A stretch of 64,000 nucleotides of DNA from an uncultured Prevotellaceae bacterium (GCA_900315075.1 OMXV01000003.1:1-64000), one strand, 5' to 3'; shown: positions 1-9,319, counted from the stretch's first letter. Translations and numbers: made by a program. Notes: generated by a model from the sequence alone, not told the origin.

Positions 1-321
1 GAATTAATGGGCAATAGTCATGTGATTGTGGAACCAGGTGGAGCACTTATTATTGATGGCTGCACGTTGTCAAATGTAGATTTGGACATAAAATCGGGAA
101 CCTATTTCCAAATTATCAACAATGGTGTCGTCGAGACACGGGATGGCTTTAATGCGCCCGTAGGTGCTATGGTTGATGTTGAGCATACCATCGACCAGAT
201 TCACCGCCGCCAATATCCTGCGAAAGTGGCGCAATACACCGGTGACCTCCTTCTCGTGGGCATCAACTACGACTGCGAGAAAAAGACGCATGAGTGCAAG
301 ATTGAAAAATTGAAAAGTTGA
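1..321 (+). CDS. C-terminal fragment of a secreted beta-rich (probably beta-helical) protein
   Basis: The frame is open from the first base and ends with TGA at 319-321, so this is the 3' end of a gene that begins outside the window; the ATG at base 7 is probably internal. The visible 106 codons show short runs of alternating hydrophobic residues separated by Gly/Asn turns (SHVIVEPGGALIIDGCTL, then GTYFQIINNGVVETRDGF), the pattern of stacked strands in a beta-helix or beta-roll. Similar tails occur at the end of long exported Bacteroidetes surface proteins. The last 30 residues are Lys/Glu-rich with two Cys and do not look like a type IX secretion domain. No enzymatic motif is visible, so function is unknown. 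It converges on the inositol-phosphate synthase gene with a shared terminator between them. Confidence 0.5.
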   Translation, partial: ELMGNSHVIVEPGGALIIDGCTLSNVDLDIKSGTYFQIINNGVVETRDGFNAPVGAMVDVEHTIDQIHRRQYPAKVAQYTGDLLLVGINYDCEKKTHECKIEKLKS

Positions 322-413
322 CTAGAGAAGAAAAAACAATAGAACGTAACAAAAGATCAGACGCTTTACAAAGTCACATTACGTCAAACACATTCATAAA
401 AATGATTATATAC

Positions 414-450
414 AAAAACGAGGGTGTGTCATTTTGACACACCCTCGTTT
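414..450. terminator. Bidirectional rho-independent terminator
   Basis: A perfect 13-bp stem, 418-430 pairing with 436-448, encloses a 5-base loop. It is flanked by an A-run on the left (414-418) and a T-run on the right (448-450), so it can end transcription from both sides. It lies between the convergent partial gene and the inositol-phosphate synthase gene. Confidence 0.9.
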
Positions 451-467
451 ATACAAGGATATCACCC

Positions 468-1775
468 TTAGTCGATTTCTTCGTCTGCTTCATATCCACC
501 CATTTCACGGATGGCATTCTTCAGCATGGTGTGCTGACGATAGAGGTGGTTGACAGCCTCTTCGCCTTTGGTGTAGTCGTGCATCGGACTCTTGAGGAAG
601 AAACTTAGGAAACGCTGTGTGCCATAGCGCCCCGCACGTGCAGCCAAGTCAATCAGCAGACAGAGGTCGAGGCAGACAGGAGCAGCGAGAATGGAGTCTC
701 GGCAAAGGAAGTTGATCTTTATCTGCATGGGATAACCCATCCAACCAACGATGTCGATGTTATCCCACGATTCCTTATTATCATTGCGTGGCGGATAGTA
801 ATTGATACGTACTTTGTGATAGTAATCAGTGTAAAGGTCGGGCTGTTCATCCTCCTTGAGAATAGTCTCAAGAGTAGAGAGCTTCGACACCTCTTTTGTG
901 CGGAAATTCTCTGGCACGTCAAGCACAAGACCATCGCGATTGCCAAGAATATTGGTTGAGAACCAACCGTCCAACCCCAAGCAGCGAGTACCGATAATGG
1001 GTGCAAAACCACTCTTCACCAGAGTCTGACCAGTCTTGAAATCTTTACCTGCAATCGGCATCTTTGTCTTCTCTGCCATCTCCCACATAGCAGGAATGTC
1101 AACAGTGGTATTGGGAGCACCCATCACAAATGGACAACCCTCAGCCAGTGCAGCATAGGCATAGCACATGGATGGGGCGATATGCTCACGGTCGTCGGCT
1201 TTCATGGCTTTCTCAAGAGCTTCAAGCGAATAGTGTACTTCCTCATTGATTGGGACATAGATTTCTGTAGATGCAGCCCACAATACAACAACACGATTGC
1301 AATTCTTGACGGCTTTGAACTTACGGATATCCTCACGGAGCATTTCCACCATCTCCCAGCGATTCTTACATGGTTTTACATTGTCACCATCAAGACGCTT
1401 AGCAAAGTTCTTGTCGAAAGCGGCTGGCATCGGTACGATTTGCTCCAATTCATCCTTAACAGGGTCGATGTCCTCACGTTTTAACACTTCTGCATATACT
1501 GCAGCCTGATAGGCATTCTGAGGATATACATCCCAACAGCCAAATTCAATGTCACTAAGATTGGCTATTGGCACAATCTCATCATACTTCAAATACTTTT
1601 TCTCATCATCACGCCCAATACGGATTTTATCGTACTGAGTCATGGAACCAATGGGTTTTGTCAATCCACGACGTGCCATCAACACACCAGTCATAAACGT
1701 TGTTGCTACAGCACCGTTGCCAACAATGAGAATTCCCAATTTACCCTCTGCGGGCTTTACTGTTGAATTTTTCAT
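468..1775 (-). CDS. ino1: Inositol-3-phosphate synthase (myo-inositol-1-phosphate synthase)
   Basis: Predicted cytoplasmic NAD-dependent enzyme that isomerises glucose 6-phosphate to inositol 3-phosphate, the first step in making inositol. The 435-residue protein has an N-terminal dinucleotide-binding stretch (GILIVGNGAVATTFMTGVL, about residues 13-31). Family segments follow, including the Asn/Thr-rich GAPNTTVDIPA, the catalytic-domain segment IAGKDFKTGQTLVKSG (about 240-256) and the C-terminal domain with NFLCRDSILAAPVCLDL. The length fits the prokaryotic family. In gut Bacteroidetes this enzyme feeds inositol lipid synthesis. In Bacteroides it sits beside a CDP-alcohol phosphotransferase, whereas here a candidate partner operon lies 32 kb away at 33.7-37.1 kb. 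It is transcribed alone, with a 5' leader of about 165 bases after a TAnnTTTG box. Confidence 0.9.
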   Translation of the reverse strand: MKNSTVKPAEGKLGILIVGNGAVATTFMTGVLMARRGLTKPIGSMTQYDKIRIGRDDEKKYLKYDEIVPIANLSDIEFGCWDVYPQNAYQAAVYAEVLKREDIDPVKDELEQIVPMPAAFDKNFAKRLDGDNVKPCKNRWEMVEMLREDIRKFKAVKNCNRVVVLWAASTEIYVPINEEVHYSLEALEKAMKADDREHIAPSMCYAYAALAEGCPFVMGAPNTTVDIPAMWEMAEKTKMPIAGKDFKTGQTLVKSGFAPIIGTRCLGLDGWFSTNILGNRDGLVLDVPENFRTKEVSKLSTLETILKEDEQPDLYTDYYHKVRINYYPPRNDNKESWDNIDIVGWMGYPMQIKINFLCRDSILAAPVCLDLCLLIDLAARAGRYGTQRFLSFFLKSPMHDYTKGEEAVNHLYRQHTMLKNAIREMGGYEADEEID

Positions 1776-1947
1776 TATAATTGTTTAAGATTATAAATAG
1801 AGATTCAAAGATTGATATGTGATGCCTCATTTTATAACAATTGGTTGTAAAAAGTCACGTTGACACTGTCACTTCTTAACCATCAAGCTCCCATAATAGA
1901 GAAATTGTAATATGAAGCATTAAAATGTTACTATCCTTTTTGCCATG

Positions 1948-1955
1948 CAAAGGTA
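1948..1955 (-). promoter_or_regulatory. Bacteroidetes-type -7 box for the inositol-phosphate synthase gene
   Basis: On the minus strand the sequence reads TACCTTTG followed by CA, a good match to the TAnnTTTG -7 element. No clear TTTG -33 element is found 19-21 bases upstream. It lies downstream of the TPR gene's stop codon, so the synthase gene probably has its own promoter. Confidence 0.5.
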
Positions 1956-1997
1956 AACATTTTTTCTAAAAAAGCATAATAAAAGGCATAATATCCT

Positions 1998-2690
1998 TCA
2001 TTTTCTTCCTTTTTTCACACATTTGGCGAATAATTCATCAAGTGCCGGACGTGGAATACCCTTTTTTACTGCAAGTTCCAAATCTTCACGTGCCTCATTT
2101 CTGCGTCCTAATTGCAGCCTAACATCCACACGATTCAGGATATAGTCGGTGTTATCGGGACTCAGCCTCATAGCTTCTCCATAATCATATTCAGCCAGTT
2201 CAAGCATCCCTCTCTCCTGCTCCATTCCTGCTCGCGCAGCGTATGCAACAGCACTATCGGGATATTGCTGCACCAACAGATTGATCATGTCCATTGCCTC
2301 GGTATAATGCATGTCTGTTTGGTTGAGCAATGCCAATCCCAATTGACCATTAAAGTTGCCTGGTACGATTTTCAGCATTCTCTCATAGTCTTGCCGAGCA
2401 TATTTATATCTTTTCTGTTTTTCATTCGTAAATGCCCTATAATATAGTGCGGCTACATTTGAAGGGTCACGCGACAAAACGATGTCATACTCCCTTTGAG
2501 CATATGACCACTGCTCCAGCATTATGTTCCACGATGCTTTTTTGAGCCTTAGGTCATTATCATCTGGGAATTTTTCACATAGTTTTGTCGCTGCCTCCAG
2601 CGAATCCTTCATTTCCTCATAGGTCTGCCCATAGACCTCTGACAAAATGAAGAGCAAGAATAATAATACTATAAATGGTTTGAGGCGCAT
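1998..2690 (-). CDS. Exported tetratricopeptide-repeat protein, last gene of the leu operon
   Basis: The 230-residue protein begins with a signal peptide (MRLKPFIVLLFLLFILSEVYG, then Q) and continues as about five degenerate TPR units (for example residues 68-101 with LYYRAFTNEKQKRYKYARQD and 139-170 with YAARAGMEQERGMLELAEYD). TPR arrays bind protein partners; nothing indicates which. The gene begins only 5 bases after leuB ends, so it is probably co-transcribed with the leucine genes even though it is an exported protein. A functional link to amino acid synthesis is not evident. No hairpin terminator was found after its stop codon. Confidence 0.75.
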   Translation of the reverse strand: MRLKPFIVLLFLLFILSEVYGQTYEEMKDSLEAATKLCEKFPDDNDLRLKKASWNIMLEQWSYAQREYDIVLSRDPSNVAALYYRAFTNEKQKRYKYARQDYERMLKIVPGNFNGQLGLALLNQTDMHYTEAMDMINLLVQQYPDSAVAYAARAGMEQERGMLELAEYDYGEAMRLSPDNTDYILNRVDVRLQLGRRNEAREDLELAVKKGIPRPALDELFAKCVKKGRK

Positions 2691-2695
2691 CTCGT

Positions 2696-3757
2696 TTAGT
2701 TATTCTTTATCCAATTGACAATCCACTCTCCCACTTCCTTGGTACCATATATCGCTCCACCTTCCACTTGTATTTCTGGCGTGCGTACATTGGCATCAAG
2801 ACTGGCATCAACAGCTTTTCTAACCAAGGTCTCCTCTTTTGTCAGTCCAAAATAATTCAACATCATCGCAACCGAGAGAATTTGAGCTAACGGATTAGCA
2901 AGGTTTTTCCCTGCAGCCTGTGGCCATGAACCATGAACCGGTTCAAAAAGGGGTGTATGTTCACCTGTTGAAGCCGATGGCAGCAGTCCCATAGACCCTG
3001 AAATGCAACTGCCCTCGTCGGTAAGAATATCGCCGAATGTATTTTCTGTGACTATTACATCAAAGAAAGTCGGTTCGGCAATCATCCGCATAGCAGCATT
3101 ATCCACAAACATATAGTCCACTTTCACGTCGGGATATTGTGGCTCCATCTCTTTTGCTATCTGTCTCCATAAACGACTTGATGCTAAAATGTTAGCCTTA
3201 TCTACCACAGTCAAGTGATGGTGTCTTCTGCGGGCATAGTCAAATCCCACCTTTAGTATTCTCTCGATTTCAGGACGAGTATATATATTGGTGTCATAGG
3301 CTTTGTCGTTATCCTGGTATTTCTCGCCAAAATACATACCTCCTGTTAATTCGCGGATACAGATAAAATCGGCTCCATCCACCAATTCAGCTCTTAACGG
3401 ACTTTTGTGCAACAAACATTTAAAAGTTTGTACTGGACGAATATTAGCAAACAAGCCTAATTTCTTACGCATAGCAAGTAGTCCTTGCTCTGGACGTACT
3501 TTTGCCGTGGGGTCATTGTCATATTTCAAATCACCAACGGCAGCGAACAACACGGCATCAGCCTCCATACATGTTTGGAATGTTTCATCTGGGAAGGGGT
3601 CACCAACGACATCGATGGCATGTGCACCACAGATGGCTTCTTTGTATTCTACTTCGTGGCCAAATTTCTCTGCAATGGCATCCATCACAGCCACACCTTG
3701 TCGCATAATCTCGGGTCCTATGCCATCACCTGGCAGTACTGCTATTTTCAATTTCAT
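2696..3757 (-). CDS. leuB: 3-isopropylmalate dehydrogenase
   Basis: Oxidatively decarboxylates 3-isopropylmalate to 2-oxoisocaproate with NAD+, the third step of leucine synthesis; in organisms with citramalate synthase it can also act on 3-methylmalate on the way to isoleucine. The 353-residue length is normal. Family signatures are present in order: [10 protein letters not shown] near the N-terminus, the Arg-containing loop [31 protein letters not shown], the catalytic TVVDKANIL, the metal-binding [14 protein letters not shown], and [18 protein letters not shown]. It follows the citramalate-synthase-like gene by 142 bases that hold a repeat stretch, and is followed closely by the TPR gene. 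Confidence 0.96.
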   Translation of the reverse strand: MKLKIAVLPGDGIGPEIMRQGVAVMDAIAEKFGHEVEYKEAICGAHAIDVVGDPFPDETFQTCMEADAVLFAAVGDLKYDNDPTAKVRPEQGLLAMRKKLGLFANIRPVQTFKCLLHKSPLRAELVDGADFICIRELTGGMYFGEKYQDNDKAYDTNIYTRPEIERILKVGFDYARRRHHHLTVVDKANILASSRLWRQIAKEMEPQYPDVKVDYMFVDNAAMRMIAEPTFFDVIVTENTFGDILTDEGSCISGSMGLLPSASTGEHTPLFEPVHGSWPQAAGKNLANPLAQILSVAMMLNYFGLTKEETLVRKAVDASLDANVRTPEIQVEGGAIYGTKEVGEWIVNWIKNN

Positions 3758-3760
3758 AAA

Positions 3761-3902
3761 ATTATAGTTTTTTTAGTTTATAAGTTTTTTAGTTTGTAAG
3801 TTTTAGGAGTTCAGGAGTTGCAGGAGTTCGGACAACACCATTACTGTCATCTTCGATGCAAATAGCTTGTCAACTCGTTTACTTGTCAACTCGTCAACTT
3901 CA
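3761..3902. repeat. Intergenic short-unit repeat tract between the citramalate-synthase-like gene and leuB
   Basis: The gap holds two repeat blocks. At 3804-3831 the unit AGGAGTT recurs three times (TAGGAGTTCAGGAGTTGCAG...). At 3865-3900 the units TTGTCAACTCG and GTCAACTT recur. The 18-base word TTGTCAACTCGTCAACTT at 3883-3900 is found again at 59825-59842. The tract runs into the stop codon of the upstream gene (3900-3902) and probably encodes its last residues. A related tract lies at 6066-6181 in the same operon. Confidence 0.75.
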
Positions 3903-5468
3903 ATCAACTTGTTGCTCCTCAAAGATGTTAAGCATACGGAAGGTAGCTTTAATGGCAGCTTCCGTCTGGTCAGCGTCAAGTCCTCGTGTGCGGAGTAACT
4001 TGTTGCCAAAACGCCATGTGATAACGGTTTGCACCAATGCGTCAGTTCTACCCCCTGGGGGGATGGTTACAGCATAATTAGCAAGGATAGGAAATTCACG
4101 GTTGAGATTCACCCTGTATATTTTTCGTAAAGCTTTCACAAAGGCATCATATTGTCCGTCACCTGTAGAATCAGCGGCATATTGTTGTCCATTGATTTGC
4201 ACCTTAATACTGGCCAAAGGCTTCAATCCATATGATAACGACACCATATAACTGAGCAGTTTCACTTTATCATCGGGAATAGTGTGTTTCAACACATCAT
4301 TGACAATATAAGGTAAATCTTCCTGTGTGACAATTTCCTTTCTATCGCCCAATTCGGTGATACGTTTGGTTACCTTGCTCATCTGTTCAGGAGTTAATTC
4401 CATGCCTAATTCCTGCAAGTTGAGTTCGATATTAGCCTTTCCACTATTCTTGCCAAGGGCATATTCCCGTTTACGACCAAAACGCTCTGGAATTAGTGCA
4501 TTACAATACAGACTATCTTTATTGTCACCATCAGCATGCACACCTGCTACCTGTGTAAAAACATTCTCACCAACAATAGGTTGGTTTGGAGCCACAGCAA
4601 TACCGCTACATTCCTCAACCAATCGACTGACATCACATAATTTCTCCTCGTTGATGCTGGTTCTTGCTTGGAAATGGTCTTTCAGAATTGCCTGAACACT
4701 CGATAGTGGTGCATTTCCACAACGCTCACCCAAGCCATTGACAGTGACATGTATGCCTTTCGCACCACAGAGCACAGCTGCCAAGGAATTTGAAACGGCG
4801 AGATCGTAGTCGTTATGGGCATGGAAATCAAAGTGTACATCGGGATAATGGCGGCGCATTTTCCTGAAGAACTCAATAATTTGCAGCGGATTAGTGATGC
4901 CCAAAGTGTCGGGAAGCATAAACCGTTTGACGGGAGTCTTCACTAATGTGTCCATCATTGCATAGACATAATCAGGCGACTCTATCATTCCATTACTCCA
5001 GTCTTCCAGGTATATGTTTACCCCGATACCAAGTTTTTCGGCATATTCGATGGAGAAAAGTATATCATCAAGATGCTCTTTGACTGTTTTGTTGAGTTGC
5101 TGCGTGCAATGTCTCAACGACCCTTTGGCAAGTAAGTTCATATTCTTACAGCCACATTCATGAATCCAGTCTAAAGACAGCTTATGGTCCACAAATCCTA
5201 ACACCTCCACCTTCTGCAACATGCCTATTTTGCTTGCATATTGGCAAATCATCTTCACAGCATCTTTCTCACCTTCTGAGACACGTGCTGAAGCTACCTC
5301 AATACGATCAACATTAATGTCTTTGATCAACATTCTTGCGATAGACAATTTTTCGTGAGGTAGAAACGACACACCGCTGGTCTGCTCACCATCGCGGAGT
5401 GTGCAGTCCATAATTTCCACATACGGGTGTAAGGCAGGTGTTAGTCGCAGTTGTTCTGGAGTTCCCAT
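3900..5468 (-). CDS. Citramalate synthase-like 2-isopropylmalate synthase paralogue
   Basis: A DRE-TIM metallolyase of the isopropylmalate/homocitrate/citramalate synthase family, 522 residues. Visible motifs: CTLRDGEQTSG (about residues 22-32), the metal-binding FHAHNDYDLAVSN, GLGERCGNAPL, GVHADGDNKDSLY, and a C-terminal regulatory domain with STGDGQYDAFVKAL. It differs clearly from LeuA at 7586-9082. In Bacteroides the gene at this place in the operon is usually annotated as alpha-isopropylmalate/homocitrate synthase, and citramalate synthase (acetyl-CoA plus pyruvate, leading to isoleucine) is the likeliest role; this is inference. The start chosen overlaps leuD by 28 bases in another frame. 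The last residues (QVD) fall in the intergenic repeat. Confidence 0.8.
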   Translation of the reverse strand: MGTPEQLRLTPALHPYVEIMDCTLRDGEQTSGVSFLPHEKLSIARMLIKDINVDRIEVASARVSEGEKDAVKMICQYASKIGMLQKVEVLGFVDHKLSLDWIHECGCKNMNLLAKGSLRHCTQQLNKTVKEHLDDILFSIEYAEKLGIGVNIYLEDWSNGMIESPDYVYAMMDTLVKTPVKRFMLPDTLGITNPLQIIEFFRKMRRHYPDVHFDFHAHNDYDLAVSNSLAAVLCGAKGIHVTVNGLGERCGNAPLSSVQAILKDHFQARTSINEEKLCDVSRLVEECSGIAVAPNQPIVGENVFTQVAGVHADGDNKDSLYCNALIPERFGRKREYALGKNSGKANIELNLQELGMELTPEQMSKVTKRITELGDRKEIVTQEDLPYIVNDVLKHTIPDDKVKLLSYMVSLSYGLKPLASIKVQINGQQYAADSTGDGQYDAFVKALRKIYRVNLNREFPILANYAVTIPPGGRTDALVQTVITWRFGNKLLRTRGLDADQTEAAIKATFRMLNIFEEQQVD

Positions 5469-6037
5469 TGTTCTATCTTTTCCTTATTTTGCATCAAAAA
5501 ATCTATATCGTCGAGACCATTCATTAGGCAATGTTTCTTGTAGCCATTGATTTCAAACGTCTCCCATTCCCCTGTAGCCAAATTGGTTACTGTCTGCTTC
5601 GGCAGGTTTACTTCCACAAGTGTTTTCGGATTGTCTTTGATTGACGAAAAGAGCTGTGCAAGGAATTTCTCTGACACCACCACAGGGAGGACAAAGTTGT
5701 TGAGTTCATTGTTTTTGTGTATGTCGGCAAAAAACGAACTTATGACCACGCGAAAACCATAACCGGCGATGGCCCATGCCGCATGTTCACGTGACGAGCC
5801 AGAACCAAAATTTTTTCCAGCGACAAGGATGGTTCCCTGATAAGTGGGATTGTTTAACACAAAGTCTTTCACTGGATTTCCCTCTTTGTCAAATCTCCAG
5901 TCACGGAAGAGATATTCACCGAAGCCTTCTTTGTCTGTTAATTTCAAATACCTGGCTGGTATGATTTGGTCGGTATCCACATTCTCGAGTGGAAGTGGGA
6001 CACAAGTACTTGTGATTATATCGAATTTTTGTTTCAT
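5441..6037 (-). CDS. leuD: 3-isopropylmalate dehydratase small subunit
   Basis: Small (swivel-domain) subunit of isopropylmalate isomerase, working with LeuC; it probably also isomerises citramalate. Motifs: NVDTDQIIPARYL near the N-terminus, LVAGKNFGSGSSREHAAWA in the middle, and NNFVLPVVVSEKF. An in-frame ATG at 6064 would add nine residues (MYYPNFPNN). The ATG at 6037 is chosen because it gives MKQKFDIITSTCVPLP, the usual beginning, and a protein of 198 residues, typical for the family. It follows leuC after a repeat-bearing gap and overlaps the start of the citramalate-synthase-like gene, which suggests translational coupling. Confidence 0.93.
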   Translation of the reverse strand: MKQKFDIITSTCVPLPLENVDTDQIIPARYLKLTDKEGFGEYLFRDWRFDKEGNPVKDFVLNNPTYQGTILVAGKNFGSGSSREHAAWAIAGYGFRVVISSFFADIHKNNELNNFVLPVVVSEKFLAQLFSSIKDNPKTLVEVNLPKQTVTNLATGEWETFEINGYKKHCLMNGLDDIDFLMQNKEKIEQWELQNNCD

Positions 6038-6065
6038 ATTATTGGGAAAGTTTGGATAATACAAT

Positions 6066-6181
6066 AAAGGTGTTCAGAAGTTACAGGAGTTCAGACGATA
6101 CTTTCGTTGTCACTGAAGGGGCATGAACCAAAAACGGACACCATTAACGCTATATCTTATTAACTTGTTTGCTTATCTACT
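6066..6181. repeat. Intergenic repeat tract between leuC and leuD
   Basis: This gap resembles the one at 3804-3902. It has GTTCAGAAGTTACAGGAGTT at 6072-6091 against TTCAGGAGTTGCAGGAGTTC there. Its other end (TTAACTTGTTTGCTTATC, then TACTTCAA running to the leuC stop codon) matches TTTACTTGTCAACTCGTC, then AACTTCAA running to the other gene's stop. The two tracts therefore look like diverged copies in one operon. Confidence 0.6.
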
Positions 6182-7582
6182 TCAATTATCAATCATCTCT
6201 CTTGGGTCGGTAATGACACCTGTCACTGCTGCTGCTGCAGCCATCAAAGGACTTGCTAAGATAGTACGAGCGCCAGGTCCTTGTCTTCCTTCGAAATTGC
6301 GGTTACTTGTCGAGACACTGTATTTTCCTGCGGGAATCTTATCATCATTCATGGCTAAACAGGCAGAGCATCCTGGTTGACGAATCTCAAATCCAGCGTC
6401 TTTCAAAATTCTGTCAATACCTTCTTCACGAATCTGTTTATCTACAGCCCAACTTCCAGGTACGAGCCAAGCTGTCACTCTATCAGATTTTTTGCGTCCT
6501 TTTACCACTGAGGCAAATGCCCTGAAATCTTCTATACGTCCATTGGTGCAGGCACCAAGAAACACATAGTCAATGGGTTTGCCAAGGAGACACTCACCTG
6601 GTTTAAAACCCATATAGTTGAGTGACTTCTTGAAAGATGCCTTAGCGGTTTCACTGATATCCTCTAATGCTGGAATGCACTCGCTGATTCCGATTCCCAT
6701 CCCTGGATTTGTGCCGTAGGTGATACGTGGTTCGATATCAGTGGCATCAAAAGAAATTTCACGGTCGAACACGGCATCCGGGTCACTCTTCAACGTTTTC
6801 CAGTAAGCAACGGCGTGTTCCCAAGCCTCTCCTTTCGGAGCATGCTCTCTTCCCTTTAAATAGGCGAATGTTGTTTCGTCGGGAGCGATGAAACCGCCTC
6901 TGGCGCCCATCTCAATACTCAGATTACAAAGCGTAAGCCTGCCTTCCATCGACATGTCACGCACTACTTCTCCAGCATATTCAATAAAGCAGCCTGTGCC
7001 TCCAGAGGTGGTAAGTTTTGACATCAAGAACAATGCAACATCTTTTGGTGTCACTCCCTTACCCAACTTCCCATTTATATTGATACGCATCGACTTAGGT
7101 TTCTGCTGCAAAATACATTGCGAAGCAAGCACCATCTCAACTTCCGATGTACCAATACCAAAAGCGATGGCTCCCATAGCGCCATGTGTCGAGGTATGCG
7201 AATCGCCGCAGACGATGGTCATCCCCGGCAGAGAAAGGCCTTTTTCTGGTCCTACCACATGCACAATGCCATTGTCGGGCGACATCATGCCATAATAGGT
7301 AAGTCCGAACTCACGTGCATTCCGCTCTAACAAATCTACTTGGTATTTTGACACGGGGTCGGCGATAGGCTTGTCCTGGTCATGCGTTGGCGTATTGTGG
7401 TCGGGCATACAAACAATCTGTTGTGGACGCAGACATTGAAGCCCTCTTTTTCTTAATCCTTCAAAAGCCTGTGGTGAGGTCACCTCATGACAATACAGAC
7501 GGTCGATATACAATTGAGTGGGACCATCTTCCACCTGTTGCACTACATGTTTGTCCCAGATTTTATCAAATAGTGTATTCAT
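6182..7582 (-). CDS. leuC: 3-isopropylmalate dehydratase large subunit
   Basis: Aconitase-family large subunit carrying a [4Fe-4S] cluster; with LeuD it isomerises 2-isopropylmalate to 3-isopropylmalate. The 466-residue length is standard. Motifs: [19 protein letters not shown], the cluster cysteines in FLGACTNGR and [12 protein letters not shown], and [20 protein letters not shown] near the C-terminus. It starts 3 bases after leuA ends, so the two are almost certainly co-translated from the attenuator-controlled transcript. Confidence 0.97.
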   Translation of the reverse strand: MNTLFDKIWDKHVVQQVEDGPTQLYIDRLYCHEVTSPQAFEGLRKRGLQCLRPQQIVCMPDHNTPTHDQDKPIADPVSKYQVDLLERNAREFGLTYYGMMSPDNGIVHVVGPEKGLSLPGMTIVCGDSHTSTHGAMGAIAFGIGTSEVEMVLASQCILQQKPKSMRININGKLGKGVTPKDVALFLMSKLTTSGGTGCFIEYAGEVVRDMSMEGRLTLCNLSIEMGARGGFIAPDETTFAYLKGREHAPKGEAWEHAVAYWKTLKSDPDAVFDREISFDATDIEPRITYGTNPGMGIGISECIPALEDISETAKASFKKSLNYMGFKPGECLLGKPIDYVFLGACTNGRIEDFRAFASVVKGRKKSDRVTAWLVPGSWAVDKQIREEGIDRILKDAGFEIRQPGCSACLAMNDDKIPAGKYSVSTSNRNFEGRQGPGARTILASPLMAAAAAVTGVITDPREMIDN

Positions 7583-7585
7583 ATC

Positions 7586-9082
7586 TCATTTTCTAAATTT
7601 GTTAATGCAATCGATATAGGCTTCCACAGAAGCAGTCACAATGTCGGTGTTGGCTCCGAAGCCATAATAAAGGTTGTCTGCATATTCCACTTGCATGTGT
7701 ACCTTTCCCACATCGTTGGAACCTTTGGATATAGCCTGAATAGTGAACTCTCGTATAGTCATCTTTTTCTGGATGATCTTCTTCAGTGCATTGATGGCAG
7801 CATCTACTGGTCCATTTCCTGTCGAAGCAGCCTCAAACTTCTGATTGCTGATATCCAAACCGATGCATGCCACACTTCTTACACCCATACCTGTGGTCAC
7901 TTGGAGGAAGTCGAGTTTTACAGCATGAGACTCTGCCGTATCAGCACCTGCGAGCATCAAGATGTCGGCATCATTGATTTCCTTCTTTTGGTCGGCAAGT
8001 TTCAGGAATTTCTCATATATTTTGTCAATACGTTTTTCATTATCCACATCTACACCAAGCACATGCAACCTATATTTTAAGGCTGCCCGACCCGACCTTG
8101 CTGTCAATACGATGGAATTGTCGTCCAGACCGATATCCTGTGGTGTGATAATCTCGTAGGTGCTAACATTTTTCAAAACTCCATCCTGATGGATGCCACT
8201 ACTGTGGGCAAAGGCATTGCGACCAACTACGGCTTTGTTGGGCTGTACGGGCATATTCATCAATCCAGAAACCATCCTACTTATCGGATAAATCTTGGTG
8301 GTATTGATATTGGTCTCAATATTCAGGTGTTTGTGACATTTCAAAATCATGGCTATTTCCTCTAATGCTGTGTTACCAGCACGCTCACCGATGCCATTAA
8401 TGGTAACTTCCACCTGACGAGCACCATTGACGACACCACTAAACGAATTGGCAGTGGCTAAGCCCAAATCATTATGACAGTGAGTCGAGAGAATGGCCTT
8501 ATCGATGCCATCTACATGGTCGAAGAGATATTTTATTTTTGCACCGTATTCCTCTGGGAGGCAATAACCTGTGGTGTCAGGAATATTCACCACAGTTGCC
8601 CCTGCACGGATGACAGCCTCTACCACTCGGGCAAGGTATTCATTGTCGGTACGCCCTGCATCTTCAGCATAGAACTCCACATCTTCGACATACTTCTTGG
8701 CATATTTCACGGCAGCGACCGCTCTCTCAATAATTTCCTCACGTGTAGAGTTGAATTTGTATTTGATATGCGTGTCACTGGTCCCAATACCTGTGTGGAT
8801 ACGCTTACGCTTTGCATATTGCAAAGACTCGGCGGCTACGTCGATATCTTTTTCCACTGCCCGTGTCAAGGCGCAGATAGTGGGCCATGTCACAGCTTTC
8901 GAAATTTCTATCACTGAATGATAGTCGCCTGGGCTGGAGATGGGAAATCCTGCTTCTATCACATCAACCCCCAATAATTCTAATTGTTTAGCTACTTGAA
9001 TTTTCTCAATGGTGTTGAGTTGGCATCCAGGAACTTGTTCTCCGTCGCGCAAAGTCGTGTCGAAAATAAAGAGTCTGTCCAT
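7586..9082 (-). CDS. leuA: 2-isopropylmalate synthase
   Basis: Condenses acetyl-CoA with 2-oxoisovalerate, the committed and normally leucine-inhibited step of leucine synthesis. The 498-residue protein has the catalytic TIM barrel with [15 protein letters not shown] at the N-terminus, [30 protein letters not shown] and [13 protein letters not shown]. The C-terminal allosteric domain (about 390-498) includes [16 protein letters not shown]. It is the first structural gene after the leader peptide and terminator at 9121-9270, so expression is expected to rise when charged branched-chain tRNAs are scarce. Confidence 0.95.
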   Translation of the reverse strand: MDRLFIFDTTLRDGEQVPGCQLNTIEKIQVAKQLELLGVDVIEAGFPISSPGDYHSVIEISKAVTWPTICALTRAVEKDIDVAAESLQYAKRKRIHTGIGTSDTHIKYKFNSTREEIIERAVAAVKYAKKYVEDVEFYAEDAGRTDNEYLARVVEAVIRAGATVVNIPDTTGYCLPEEYGAKIKYLFDHVDGIDKAILSTHCHNDLGLATANSFSGVVNGARQVEVTINGIGERAGNTALEEIAMILKCHKHLNIETNINTTKIYPISRMVSGLMNMPVQPNKAVVGRNAFAHSSGIHQDGVLKNVSTYEIITPQDIGLDDNSIVLTARSGRAALKYRLHVLGVDVDNEKRIDKIYEKFLKLADQKKEINDADILMLAGADTAESHAVKLDFLQVTTGMGVRSVACIGLDISNQKFEAASTGNGPVDAAINALKKIIQKKMTIREFTIQAISKGSNDVGKVHMQVEYADNLYYGFGANTDIVTASVEAYIDCINKFRK

Positions 9083-9120
9083 TTAAAGAAATTTATGCTT
9101 ATAAAGCTATTAATTGTTAT

Positions 9121-9159
9121 AAAAAAAACCTTTCACACTATTTGGAAGTGAGAAAGGTT
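9121..9159 (-). terminator. Attenuator terminator of the leu operon
   Basis: On the minus strand, an AACCTTTC arm (9152-9159) pairs with 9127-9134. After one mismatch the stem continues through 9147-9150 pairing with 9136-9139, around a 7-base loop. An 8-base run of T in the transcript (9121-9128) follows. It lies between the leader peptide and leuA, as in classical amino acid attenuators. Confidence 0.88.
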
Positions 9160-9229
9160 CTAAATTATTACTTTAATAATAGGTGAAAATCACATACATA
9201 CCTTATCACTTCCAACTTTTCTTTGAAGT
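9144..9229 (-). promoter_or_regulatory. Alternative antiterminator and pause pairings of the leu attenuator
   Basis: Bases 9206-9213 (TCACTTCC on the plus strand) are perfectly complementary to 9144-9151 (GGAAGTGA), which form part of the terminator arm, so their pairing would prevent the terminator. Bases 9208-9212 can instead pair with 9225-9229, inside the leader reading frame, freeing the terminator. This is the region 1:2, 2:3, 3:4 logic of ribosome-dependent attenuation. The pairing was found by eye, without energy calculation. Confidence 0.75.
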
Positions 9230-9270
9230 CGGATGGATAGGATGCTAATAATAATCACTGAATTATTCAT
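9190..9270 (-). CDS. Leader peptide of the leucine/isoleucine operon
   Basis: A 26-codon frame starts with ATG at 9270 and stops with TGA at 9190-9192. It encodes MNNSVIIISILSIRLQ, then RKVGSDKVCM. Residues 5-15 contain eight branched-chain residues (Val, Ile x5, Leu x2), far above chance. The ATG lies about 13 bases after the expected transcription start from the promoter at 9289-9319. The run of Ile/Leu/Val codons sits just upstream of, and over, the first pairing segment (9225-9229), so a ribosome stalled there would favour the antiterminator. Confidence 0.85.
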   Translation of the reverse strand: MNNSVIIISILSIRLQRKVGSDKVCM

Positions 9271-9288
9271 TGTCTCTAATTTTGGCTG

Positions 9289-9319
9289 CAAATTTACGCA
9301 TTATTTTATATCTCACAAA
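9289..9319 (-). promoter_or_regulatory. Promoter of the leu operon
   Basis: Read on the minus strand: TTTG at 9319-9316, exactly 19 bases, then TAAATTTG at 9296-9289. This matches both elements of the Bacteroidetes primary sigma consensus. Predicted transcription start is near 9283. Confidence 0.85.
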
